Assembly: GCA_031216445.1 (NCBI GenBank)
Contig: CM062219.1
Coordinates: forward strand, 10,760,501-10,824,500
Origin: Lateolabrax maculatus
Lineage: Eukaryota > Chordata > Actinopteri > Acropomatiformes > Lateolabracidae
Reading direction: 5' to 3'
DNA: 64,000 bases
Positions 14,301-26,400 of the stretch are shown here, one piece after another. The position numbers were made by a program, and so were the translations under genes. Position 1 is the first letter of the stretch. Every line of letters begins with the position of its first letter. The notes below the pieces were generated by a model. That model did not search any database. It was not told the DNA's origin and saw only the letters and a program-made list of their open reading frames with translations.

Positions 14301-15651
14301 TGCTTTTGCCCAGAAGACCGCCAACAGCCCACTGTCCATCAAAATCTTTCCATCTGACGTCCGGGTGCCACAACATAAACAGCTTAACAAAACAGTCAAC
14401 GGCTTGGACACCACAGGCCCACGCTATAGCCCCTATTCACACCCCAACTCAAGAGGGGGTTTGTTGGCCGTCGTCAAAGCTGCTGTGGTAGTCAAAGGTG
14501 TAGTTAAAAACTCTGAGGGCAGGAGGACTAAACATACAAACACCCAGACTTCTGTGGCACCGTATAATAATCCTCTGAATAATGGCTACACAGCCAGACA
14601 CGGGCATAAGGCCTATCATATAAGCTCATGTAAGCCTCCTGATGTTCCCATTGAGACACTTTGTTCTAGCACAGGGATGGCCTCCGGAGAGCAGAGCCTG
14701 GCCCCCCGGCCTGAGCTGGCGGAGGTTCAAAGACTGATGAGGCAGATGAGCAGAGTTCCCCACAGCCAGGCCCTGCAGCTGGGGGGGGAGGCCCGCGCCA
14801 GCCCCTCTCTGCAGGCCGTGGCCGCAGTGGCACATTCGGATTCCGACTTTGTCCTGGGAGTACCGCCCCAGAGCAGCCTGGCATTCACGGGGGCAGTGAT
14901 ACCTACACAGAGTGCAGACATAGCCAAAGCCGGGTACCTGGAGAAGGCAGACTACACAGCGTGGCAGCACAAGCATCAGATGCAGCAGCAGCCGCAGCCC
15001 TATCAGCAGGGAGCGGTGAGGATGTACAGCGTGAGCAGCGGCGCTCGGGGGCACCGAGCAGCAGAGGCCGGGATCGGCCCGCCCCCCGAGACCTGCCTCC
15101 CTCTGGCGTGCCCCTCGCAGCTGCCGTACAGGCCGCACCCCGCCGGCGTGGGCGCTGGGCACGAGCGAATCAGCGGCTCCTCTCTGAACTGTGCCGCCAT
15201 GCAGGGGGAGTTCTCCGTCGGCCAGTACTTCGCCCCCCTGTGGGACAGCGTTGTGGCCACCCCCAATAGCGACTGTTACACTTCTCAGGTGCTGGCAACG
15301 GGTACATGTGCAGCCAGGCCCAGAGACCACCTGGGGCTCTCCCATCTCCACCCGAACCGCCATCAACACCACCACCCACAGCGACACCAGCCGCAGCTCC
15401 ACCCTCCCCTCCCCCCTCGCACCCACGCCTACAGCACAGACCAAAACCTCTGCTGTGGGCTGACTGCTACCAGTCTGTGCCACGCTGCAGTACTTAGCAG
15501 CAGCCTGCAGTCTCTGGAGTGCCTCATCAGTGGGATCCACCCCCCGTGCATCAAAGAGCGCATGCTGGGCCGTGGGTACGAAGCCATGGGGATGCCTCAG
15601 CTACTGGAGCACCACCAGCAAACCCACATCCAGCTCCCCGTCTACAGATGA
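5337..15651 (+). CDS. fam222a: FAM222A family protein (two coding exons)
   Basis: Coding exons are 5337-5466 and 14252-15651, joined in phase 1 across an 8.8 kb intron with donor GTGAGT and acceptor CACAG. They give 509 residues, against about 452 in human FAM222A. Exon 1 begins MLACIQRRQN, close to the conserved MLACLQRTQN start, which fixes the initiator; its acceptor AG is at 5299-5300, so the first exon is non-coding. Exon 2 opens with the family signature RYPSPAELDAFAQKTANSPL, then KIFPSDVRVPQHK and TVNGLDTTGPRYSPY. It ends with the FAM222A-type tail PPCIKERMLGRGYEAMGMPQ and LPVYR, which separates it from FAM222B. The middle is low-complexity, with Gln-rich (about residues 290-300) and His/Pro-rich (about 410-440) tracts and no membrane segment. 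The molecular function is unsettled; human FAM222A has been linked to brain ageing and amyloid plaques. Confidence 0.93.
5467..14251 (+). other. Long intron of fam222a
   Basis: This 8.8 kb AT-rich intron separates the two coding exons. It contains short open frames, none of which resembles a known protein. A GC- and CpG-richer patch lies at about 6030-6300. A (GAT)n-like tract is at 5677-5706. No transposon body could be named with confidence. Confidence 0.85.
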
Positions 15652-18600
15652 GACACGCTGTTGCCACAAAACGGGACGCAGAAGTGACAAACCTTTTTTT
15701 TTTTTTTTTAATAGAGAATGGAAGTGTGTCAGTTTAGACATCTATGAGATTAAGACATGCCTTTTTAGTTTGTGCATGTACTGTATGTGGGGGAAGGCTT
15801 TGTGTTTAAGCCTGAAAAGGTAAATGATAATCATGACTTAAGATACAGGTTTAATCTTATGGACTTTTTAAGTTTTATTTTTATATCTTAAATGGCCATC
15901 AGTCTGCTGTTCCTCATTTAATACTGATGCTGAGCACCTAATCAGAATTTCCCGTTACGTTTCAACATGAACTGTATATTCTGCAGTTGATTCCTCTATA
16001 GGCCTTTTACATAACTGGAAACTTACTGAACTGAAATAATCATTGGTACCCATCTAAAACGTTTACTTGAATCTGGGAAGGATCTGTAGTAACAGTTTGT
16101 GTGAATATACTGTATATTTTTTACATAAAATGGCTTCTTATTTGAGATGGAACATTCCTTTGATGGAACTATTGACTTAACATTTGGTTGTCTGCTGCTT
16201 TGTTGTGGATTTCTTTTTTTTTTTTTTTGTCCACTTTTCAGTGGCATACACAGCTTCTGCAATATGATGCAAATCCCAAGGCCACTGTATGGGGAAACAT
16301 TTTGATCATTTGCATACAAATGTGAATATATTTTTTTTGTTATGCAGACATTAAAGCTATGTAATTTAACATCTTCATTGATTTAATGTAGTCAGGCTCA
16401 GCACAATGTATAAGGACTGTTGCATATCCAAATCAACACTGTGGCAATTCAGGCCAAGCTAGATGTGCCCTTTTGGTGGTATTTTTGTTAACATTTTTAC
16501 ATTTTAGGAGGTTGTATGGGCATTGTTTCTTGAATGAAATAATGTTTTTCCCTGGAACATCTGGGTATAACGGAGTGCCACACTGATAAGCAAGCCACCT
16601 GAATCATTTACAATATTTTTTTTGTAGGGCTATATTATCTCTGATGGTGTGAGATGTATGACTGAGTAGTTCTTTGTGTGTCTGCGCTGGTTCTGTAATA
16701 CTATTTATTTATGTCAGCCTGTTGAGTTATATGGCAAATTGTCTCTATAATTATAAAGTGCAATTATTATATATGAACACGTGAGCGCTCCATGAAGTAT
16801 GTTGAAATAATTACATTTTGCAATGTATGAACCTAATCCCTCACCCTTTTTTGCCTCTTCTTAATAAGGATTGTCAAGTAAATGAAATTTTCTAAACCCA
16901 GCAAATAGTTTGTGTTATTACGTATTATTAGTTATTATCTGCCAGACATGCAGCTGAGAAGACAGCTTTATTATATTCATGAATGATAAACTAGTTGCGG
17001 AAAGATCAGACGTTTTTCTGGTTTTATTGCAAAAAGATTTAAGGCTTAACCACCGGTCATAGATCTCATTTTATTAAGATCTATCTTTTCACTGGGGGAT
17101 CTCAGGTTTATAATATGATGCAAGTCAATCCTTTGCTGAAATTATATATTGGACTGGTTCCTCTATGAATGATGCAAGTTCAAAGTGCTAATTTTGTTAT
17201 CATAGTGAATTATGTCAGTCTAGATGGATGGCCAACGCTTGAGGCAGGAGCTATTGAATACTTCAAAACACATATAGGTAAATAAAAATGTATAGGCCTG
17301 TCCCATCTCGCATATTACATTTATGTATGAAAAACACATGCTTTCTTGAAGATAAATCCACCAGACTATTACTGTTCACATTATGTAGAAAGGAGCTTGC
17401 CGTTACCCCGCTATTGAATTGCTAATTTTAGATGGTGGTGTGCCTGCCTGCGCCTCTTATTTTGCTTCATTTGTCCTCCTAAATTGGATGCTATAGCAGT
17501 AATGTGGTTTAGGCCACCATAGACATAAAACGCACGCCCATTTTAAGTAGTCCATTACAAAACAAATAACGTAGATGGTGTGAATAATGGCATTAGACGC
17601 ACCGTTGGTAATAAAACTGTGATATTCAATTGATTACCTCATTGCCGATAAAAAAATGTTTGGGAGTTAAAGGTCAGTGGCTTTGTCATTGAAGCATTGT
17701 TGTAAATGATTTCCTGTCTTTAGCCTATTGTGTCCTGGCTTCGCTTGGAGCTTTTCCACCCTATCTATCAGTCAGGACAGGCCAGGCTGCTCTGCTGATA
17801 AACCTACAGGATTACAGACATGCTCCTCTTGCGCCAGCTCAGAGACGATTAGCTCAGGCTCGGCTCCTCTGGGAAAGGAACCAGAGCCACTCCGGCCTCT
17901 GGGACACACTTACAGATAAGTAAGACTGGGCAAGGGAAGAGGTTGGTTGATCTGGGGGGATTAGGAGACATGAAGAAGAGAGGGGATTTTCCTCCAATTT
18001 ACTGCTGATGTTTGAAAAATGAAATGTCCAAACAACATTTTTTTTTTTTTTTTTTGCAGCAAACAGCTTCAGAAATATTTTCAGTGAGAGCAAAATTCAA
18101 ATTGTGTTCCACCAAAGGAGCCTTTGAGAGTGAACAAACCTGCACTTGCAAATTTAAAACATAAATAAAAACTGTTTTTTTTAGACTAATGTAAGATCTC
18201 AGTTGGCAAAGAGTGGATCTGTATCTACATTGCATGTAGTGTATGATTTTTAATCACTGAACAGAATTTAAAATATTTCAAGCAGCAGCTGCACCACAAA
18301 TGTGATTGAGACAAAAAACAAGTAAATGTCGCCACCTAGAGTAGAATTCATGAACTGCAAGTCAGTTACATTAGAGTCATTCAACTAAGTTGTAACACTT
18401 CTTTTTTATTTTGTCACACTCTTATCGCATGATAATTCGATCATAAATCCAGAATCAAACTTCATTCAAAATTCATACAGAACATTTGGATCTACTTAAT
18501 CAGTTATTAATAACTGTGCACATGATGTGCCGGCTCCTAAAATGAGAACTATTGTTTGACATTATAATGTTTGTGTAAAGGTCAGTTGAGACAAAAATTG

Positions 18601-19287
18601 GAACGAAACAGGCCACACAACAATACAAGCACAGGTCGACCACGCCTTCTAACTCAACACAGACACACCAGCTCTGGTGATTAACTTTTGCTTTGTAGGT
18701 GAAACTGAATTTCAAATATATTAATTCTGACTTTACTTAAAAAAATATTGTGTTTGTTCTGTAACTCCAAGGCACTAAGTGGATTCCAGCTATTATTACA
18801 CAAATGAAACGGGCTGTTTCAAATTTTAAATTACTACCATGCCAGCTGCTCCCAGGTTAACAGTGGAGGTGACTCCATGGCTCAGGAGGCACAGAACGTC
18901 TGAGTGTTCTTCACTTGATGGAACAGGTGAAAGCCATCTGTCAATGTCATAAATATAGCAGCAACCCACACAATAACATAATTGTGCATAAGAGTGAGAG
19001 CTGCACTGTTGCTGTAATTATCCTGTAATTACTTTAAATTCTATACAAGAATAAAAACTTCTGTTTGTTTAAATTTAAGGCATCATTTATAGTATAGTAT
19101 AGTATAGAGTATTAATATTAAGTAAGGCATAATCAGAGTGATAAATACCACACAAAGAAAAAATTTAAAACAACTCTATTAAAAACACCTTGGAAAATGT
19201 GACTTGTCTGACACCTGAGAGGTATGACGGACAACATGAAGCTGCAGGACAACCCTGCAGGGCCGGTCCAGTCCACGTCCCGGGACC
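15652..19287. other. fam222a 3' UTR and convergent intergenic region
   Basis: The region is non-coding between the fam222a stop and the gltp stop, which face each other. Possible fam222a poly(A) signals are ATTAAA at 16350-16355 and AATAAA at 17281-17286. Neither could be tested. No clear gltp poly(A) signal was picked out on the minus strand. No other gene is seen. Confidence 0.6.
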
Positions 19288-20901
19288 TCAAACAGTGTAG
19301 TCCAGCTCTGCGTTCAGGTTTACGTACATCTCGTAGATGGCATCTACGGTGGTGGTGTAATTAACCAGGAACTGACGCACGTTTGCCAGACAGTCCTCCT
19401 CTTTCACTTCCTCTCCTTTAGACAGAGCCTTGAGGAAGTTTGATTTGTACGGAGCTGCAATTAACGCTGCCTGCAATGGACAAAAAAAATTCTATAAAAT
19501 CTATCGTGATGCACGGTACGGACACAAGATGAACACACAAAATGTACAATACAATAGCAAAGAATCTGGTGTTTCTTGGAGACAAAATAAGAGAAACACC
19601 TTATTTGATATGACACATTATCACAACAACACAAACTACAGCTTCAAATGGGCTAATATACTGGTGTGCTCAGGTTTGGTCCATTCCTTCTATTGTAGTA
19701 CAAGAAAATATCAAGAGGAAAGGGGACATTTTCCTCACATTGAAAATCTTCTGAACAATCCAGCCGTGGTATTGCTTCAGCGCCTGCTCGTAGGCTTTGG
19801 TGACATTAACCCGAATTAGGTTGGGGTTGTTCTCATCCCTCTCTCCATCTGCCAAACTCTGCAGCAGAATCTGTATGAAACGGAGACCCCTGCGGGAGAG
19901 AGCCGGGGCAAAGCAGTTGAGCCTCGTCTGCAGGGTTCAGCTCGGCAGCGGGAAAGTTCACCCACGCAGCATGACACAACAACCAGGAGCGCTCACCTTT
20001 TCAGCCACATCAGAGCTAACGTCGCCCCGACTTTGGGCCACTCTGCTGCATGGGCCTCTCGCTCTGCCTCCACAATGTCCTGCAGGGTGACGTACCTGGC
20101 AGGGTCCTTCACATACACCGCTTTAATTTTCTGAAATAAAATGCACATTTGAGTTTGCAGGTAGGAGCTGTGCACCTTACATGTCCAGCTCATATTTGAA
20201 TATTTCCTGACAAGCGGTATGGAAAACACACCAACGCACTGGCAGATGCACAGAAACACACACACACACACACACAAACACACACAGAGATCTGTATCTT
20301 ACCATTATATTCCCATTAATGTCTGATTTGATGAGTGAAAATACTTTTGATCCCAAGCAGTCTGGAAGAGGGAACAGACATTTGAGAGCAAAGCAATAAA
20401 ATATGAATGACTTCATCACACATGTGCCTGGCTCAGAGGAGGAGGAGGAGGAGGAGGAATACAAATCAACCTTTACACAAACACAGGTGGGGGGAGAGAG
20501 AGAGAAACATGCAGTGAATGCTCAGTCTCAGTTAAGGCACAATGGGGGCCAGTGTGTGTGTGTTTGTGTGTTCAGCGAGTAAACAAAGAGTTTCTCTGAA
20601 GGCCAGCAGCGCGGCCGCAGCTGGTTCGGATCCCCACAGCGGCTCCACTGCGATCTCCACGTCACGGGGGACAAAGTCGGCAAAGTGAAAGAAACCGTGA
20701 CTGCAGCGGCGGCGGGTCGCACGCTCACGTTACGTGTGTGTTCGTTTGTGTGTGTGTGTGTGTGTGTTTGATCGGCGTTCAGGTGCAGGCGCACTCACCG
20801 AAAAATGTCGGGATGTGGGAGACGGCCTCCAGGAACAACTTGGCGTCCACGGACTTGTCCGGGGGCAGCTCTCGGAACTGGTTGTCCAGCAGCAGAGACA
20901 T
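19288..20901 (-). CDS. gltp: Glycolipid transfer protein (GLTP)
   Basis: Five exons on the minus strand are 20799-20901, 20303-20361, 19997-20130, 19739-19889 and 19288-19470. Phases join cleanly (1, 0, 2, 0) and give 209 residues, equal to human GLTP. The cytosolic protein carries glycosphingolipids between membranes using the all-helical GLTP fold. The residues that contact the sugar headgroup in human GLTP are at the same numbers: Asp48, Asn52, Lys55, Trp96 and His140. The strongest blocks are GDP-like MWLKRGLRF around Trp96 and KQYHGWIVQKIF around His140; the C-terminus ends ELDYTV. The start at 20901 opens MSLLLDNQF, matching the human N-terminus in length. The gene lies downstream of git2 on the same strand and converges with fam222a. 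Nothing is broken. Confidence 0.96.
20258..20285. repeat. (CA)n microsatellite in gltp intron 2
   Basis: A CA-rich run sits between gltp exons 2 and 3. A (GAG)n triplet run lies at about 20437-20458 in intron 1, and a (GT)n run at about 20745-20767 sits close to the exon 1 donor. Confidence 0.85.
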
Positions 20902-23427
20902 GGTGTCCGCCGTGTGCGAGCGCCGCGAGGACAGAGGCCAGCAGCCAGCAGATGAGAGAGGGGGGGAAGAAAGAAAGAAAAAAAAAAAAAAGAACCCGGA
21001 ACTCTTTTTTTTTTCTCTTCTTGTCAGATGGGTGGGGACGCGCCACCAGTGTTGGTCCTCCTCCGACAGGTGGGCGATCACAAACACACACAGACGCCGG
21101 GCTGAGGTCTGGATGATACTTTATTAAAACCTAAGGCAGGGCTTGTTTGTTTGTTTGGGTTTTTTTTTGTGTTTTTTCTTTTCGACCACAGAGGCAGTGG
21201 CAGGCTTTAAGTAACAGGCGGATAAATGTCAGGGTTGAAACCAGGGGTGGAAAACTAACCGCACACACGGGCTTTTTATTAAGTACACAGTCAAATAAAA
21301 TCTGCATTTTTACAATAATCTTTTCTGAATTTGGGGGGATTTCAACATCAGTCAATGGCTCAATCGTGATATTTGGGTTAGAATAAAGCGAGACTTGGCC
21401 TATGTAACTTTTTAAAGACTTTTTTCATTGGTCTGGTATGACCACTGGGTTATTGTGGTTAATGCTGACTGTTCTCTACTTGCTCTGTTGTGATACATTT
21501 TAGCATTTACAATAGTGGCTGTTCAGCAGAGGCTTTGCTGTTTTGCTATCAAACAACACAGCATCAGTGAGAAAAAGGGAAATAAAAGTAATTGGTGGTT
21601 GCTCACAAGACAAGTCTGCATGATTAGTTCTCTTATCAGACCACCGTACAAGATAAAACTAAACATATTTGAACAAAATGATAAAAATGACTTTAAAAAT
21701 GGCTTAAAGAAAACAAAAAATCAACAAAAGCAAACTGTCAAATGTAGTTTAAAGGCCACAGAGCAAAATCACTTTTAAAACGTTCGAAACAGAAGACAAT
21801 AATGGTGTAATCATTTGTACTAAAGTGGATTTGAGGCCATTTTAACACTTATCTATGAAATCCTGTGCTGATGTTTGCTTTGAATGTTTGCGAATTCATA
21901 CTGGAATGATTACAGTTGCATTGGCTCTTTCATGCTGACCAGATGTAACTTAGTAACTGTTGTTTATAGCAATTTCCAAAAGGAGATACTTTGTACTTTT
22001 CCAATGAATACATTTTAACACAGGTACTCCTACTTCTACTTGAGTAATACTGAACTGTACTTCACTTGTGCAGGGTATGCGAGTTCTCTTTCCACCTCTG
22101 GTTGAAAGTTATCTGGCTCACAACAACGAGTGACACATTAGACCCAAGTTCTACGACAGGTACTCTTAACTGTGAGGGCACATTTACTTCACCACTGATT
22201 GTAAACTCGTAGCTGTACGACCACAGGCAGCATTGAACACACTGGAGTTACAGCACCACACCGAATAAACAGAGATCACAAGTTGCCTATGACTTTGTGC
22301 CAGCTGAGACGTCCCAAACCTCAGAACAAAAGTTAGTCTGTGAGGAGCATCATGTTAAACAAAAGCTTATGAAAATAAACATTGGTATTTTCTTAGAGGT
22401 ATGACATACAGTTTATAAATAGAATAGCATTTGAGTTATTTTGATAAAGAATTACATGGATACATACATCTTATATATTTGCATAATGCTATTAAAATTG
22501 ATTCAAAATGGATTTCACATGGGACCATTGAGGCCATCACTGTGACAACTGCGCGCACACACACTCACTCACTCACTCACTCACTCACAAGTATGGCTGT
22601 AACATTATAACTCCAAAAAACTACTGATACTTTACTTATAAACACATTTTCAACCGGAGCGGAGGGACTGAACAGTGAAATCACCTGCTGGAGCTGCTGG
22701 ATGGAATGAATGTTTGCACAGTCTCGGTACCGCTGGCCTTACATGGTGCTCAATGCACTGAAGCTATTTCTATAATCACAGTTTGCTTACTAAAACAAAC
22801 ATTTGAACTCTTAGCAAGTGGCATCACAATGATTCAAGATTAAAATACTGTAATTGCATCTTAAAAAACATTTAAAATGGCTAAAGGAAAATAAACTGAT
22901 TTCACTGGTGTAGATTAAGGCTCATCTATATTGATCCTTGATGTCGGGTGTCTTGGAGACCTTTGTCCTCTCTGGCAGCTCATCCATGCCTGACACCCGA
23001 CCCCGAGGACCACAACTGATGACCTCTATGGAGAAAAGTACAATGTAGGAGGCTCACCTGCTTGTTGTTCTAATTGTATTATATATACACACACACATTG
23101 CACTTTTGGAAATGTTGTGGACTAAACGGTTATCTCTTTGCGAGATAAAGAATAGTAACACATTCTGTCCTACATCTTTAAAGATGTTTGTTTACTCAGT
23201 TTTACCATGACACAAATACAAGAAAATAAATAAAGATTTTGATTGATCCATAATTTTGTGGTGCATCTTTCTTTTAAAGATTTCTCCATCTCAAGGAATG
23301 TTATGTGAATGTTTATACTGATTAATATGGGAAAACAAAACATGGTGTTAACACTGATTAAGTTGAAATTAGCACGATCATCAATAAACTCTATTTTGGG
23401 TGTATCAGGAATGTCTTTGGGTTTTAG
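20902..23427. other. Region between git2 stop and gltp start
   Basis: This holds the gltp promoter and 5' UTR (20902 onwards) and, at its right end, the git2 3' UTR. A homopurine/A-rich tract flanks the gltp 5' end at about 20966-20992. A segment at about 21990-22115 resembles the degraded end of a teleost repeat ending in TTCCACCTCTG. (ACTC)n repeats are at 22557-22588. A coding-like minus-strand exon lies at 22922-23025 and is listed separately. Confidence 0.55.
22922..23025 (-). other. Orphan coding-like terminal exon
   Basis: On the minus strand a good acceptor (TTTTCTCCATAG) is followed by an open frame that needs one base from an upstream exon. It runs 34 codons to TGA and contains GMDELPERTKVSKTPDIKDQ. 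The composition is rich in charged residues and looks like a protein C-terminus, but I do not recognise the family. It lies about 400 bp beyond the git2 stop. The phase does not fit a splice from the last or second-last git2 exon. It may be an alternative 3' exon, a remnant of a lost gene, or chance. Confidence 0.3.
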
Positions 23428-26400
23428 TTAGTTGTTGTTTTCTTTGGTTGTCACGGTGACCAGTTGCTTGGCAGCTTTGGCAATGTCGTAGGCGCACTGG
23501 ATGACCTGCTGGGTGACCAGCTGGATGTCCGATGGGCAGGGGTTGTGCTCTGCGGCCTTCTGGCACTCTCCATGGAGCCGGCTGGCACTCGAAGTGAGCA
23601 GACACAGAGACCCTCGCACGGTCTCCGAGGACGGCCTCTGTGAGGGAAAGGAGGGATGATGGAGACTCGATATGGGACTGACACGACAACGTCCATAAAT
23701 AAACCCTCATTCTGGTCAGTGGGCTGTGTGTGTGTGTGTGTGTGTGTGTGAGAGCAAACATAGAACAAAGTAATCCGATAAAATGGTAGGCATAAAATCA
23801 AGTAATGCAATGAACAGGGCCTACCCGATCTGAACAAGTCAGTTCAGATTCCCTTTGGCTGTTTTCAAACAAACAACAAATCCCTTAATTGCTCTGGGGA
23901 GGGACACCAAGCTGTTGGGGGGAGTCATCTTACCTTGGGAAACAGGGCGGCCATCTCTTTCACAGCCATGCAGATCTTTTCTGAACAAGGCAGGAAGCTG
24001 CGAGAGATGGAGACAAAAGGCTGAATGGGCGATCAACCACTCCTGTGCCATGTATAGAAACATCAACGCAGAACAGCAACCACAAATGTTCATTATCAAG
24101 GAAGGGAAAAAAAAAAAGAAAAAAGACCAACCTGATGTAATAATCCTTTAGCCAACAGTATATACCATTTATGAATACGGTACACTGCACATTACATTCC
24201 ATTATGAAATGTGAAATTCTGCTGCTTTGCTCAATAGCAAACTTTCCAATCATCATCACAAAAGTACCTCATACTTGATGCCTCATTTCATTTTCACTTT
24301 CATGTCACTTGTGCACCAGTCAAGCAAACTAACATACCAAGTCCATATTTCTCACAAAATTAAACAGAAAATAAAGGAATGATTATATTTACACTGGAGA
24401 AAAACTGGGATGATGTAAAATAGTTATTATCTCACACCATATAAAAAATTCAAAATTAAGTACAGTAATGTATAACTGTAAGAAACAAACAAACAAACAA
24501 ACAGGAAATTAATACATGGCACATACAGGAAACCTCATTAACAAAACTAACTTGTGGTGGATTTGGCAGGTCACAGGGGAATACGTGGTCATGTGGTGTT
24601 TCCTGTCAGCTGCATATAAAGACCCGAGGCCTACCCGCAGCAGACATAGTTTCTAGGACACAAGGACAGAGGCCAGCCTGAGGCTAAAAACCAGCGGCCC
24701 TCATTACTGCTCTTTGAGACCCGGGTACTGCTGGTTTGCTATACTGCAATCGCCTTGCAACTCAGGAGTAAATAAGTCACTGCTGGCTAGAATGAATGTA
24801 AAACCAGCAGGGTCTTGGGGCCTGAAGACAACTATTGAAACGACTGACCTAGAAGCAGCTGAGACAGTATAGCCATTTTCACATATATAGTCCGGACAAT
24901 GTCCAGAGTTACCCTTTCACACATGTAGCACAAAGCATATAGTATAATAGTTATCTATTATTTATAAACTACCTTTCATGTTTGGTCTCCTGGGCAGCTC
25001 TCAGAAGCTCCTGTATGTTCTTAGTGATCTGCTCTGTCTTACAGATGACATCCTCTGTGCATGGCAGGGTGCCATTTTCCTCACCCTCCTCTCTTGGCTC
25101 AACTGCTTCAGATGCTGGAAGAGGGCTTTTGCAAATGAAAAGGAATAAATGTTTAATCACTGCTTTATATGCATCGCAACTCATAAATACACAGGTTTAT
25201 ATACACTTTATATTAACTATTAAACAGAGTTTTGAAAAGAAAAAGTGGTGTGCAGGTGGTGTTGGTAACACAAATGTGATCTAACTTGTAATTTGAAATT
25301 ACAACAATTCAGCAGAGGTTAAGGCTGGGCATCATAATTCAGTGCCAGTTAGGTTGCATCCAAGCCAATATTTGGCTTGGATGCAAACTGGTAGCAACTG
25401 GTAGTTTATATCAGACAGGTGCCCGTCCTAGTCCTGGTATGTTAACGTAGTCTTGAACAGCCAGACTGTTCTAATCAAAGACTCTTTTTAAACATCTGTC
25501 AAAACCAATAATAGTCTAGCTTCCTCCTTTCTTTTCATGTGACCTTTCGCTTTGTAAGCTTGTTACGATGATGTCATAATCTTTTTTTTACTCCATGTTA
25601 CTGCTGCCACCCATAACAACATTTTATTTCAGTACATACTGCATGGATCTCATAACTTAATAACATAAATTTAAAGAGTTAGTATATAACAAAAAGGTTT
25701 TTAATTTTGAAGAACCAATTAGCTTGTTTTATATAATAAATTTAGGATTTTTTTCAGGGGTGAATTTTGTACAGGTGGGTACAAAGTTAACATATATTTT
25801 CTTACCCAGTCTCCTCTAGTTCAGAGTGGTTGGGCGTAGTGTCGTAATCATTCTCCAGCATGATACTCTGTCCTTCCAGACTACAGCCCTATAGAGACAT
25901 CAGTGAATTACCATCAATCAAACACTGTATATGAGCAACTGTATAAACACATACAAATCAGAAACATGCATTTCTGAAATCGAACCAGTCAAAGTTTGAA
26001 CCATCACACATTTGGTTTCATAGCAGATGAAGAGAAAAGAGACAGGAAATACACAACAAGGTCATCGTGGTGTAGTACAGTACATACGGCAGTGGATGCA
26101 ATTAGTAGATGCGAAGAAACCCTGATGTAAACTGTGGGTGCTATTATCAGCGACTATGATATGATAGAATTTGTTCATTGTGATGAGCCATTCTATCTAT
26201 CTTTCGTGGACATTGCACAGTGTTCCCTGGTACAACATTTTTATCATCACTTCTGATGTTTACTTGAGCCAGAGCAGCTCTGGTTAAGGTTCTCTGTGGG
26301 AAAAAAAAAAAAAAAAAAAAAAGCTGGAGTTGTTCAGATAACTGAACTGAAGCAGAGGCACTGTGGTGCATGCAGGCAGATAGGCAGGCGATACTGATAA

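Noticed and set aside
14626..15540. 304-codon minus-strand frame opposite fam222a exon 2
   Set aside because: A shadow of the GC-rich coding exon on the other strand, without family similarity.
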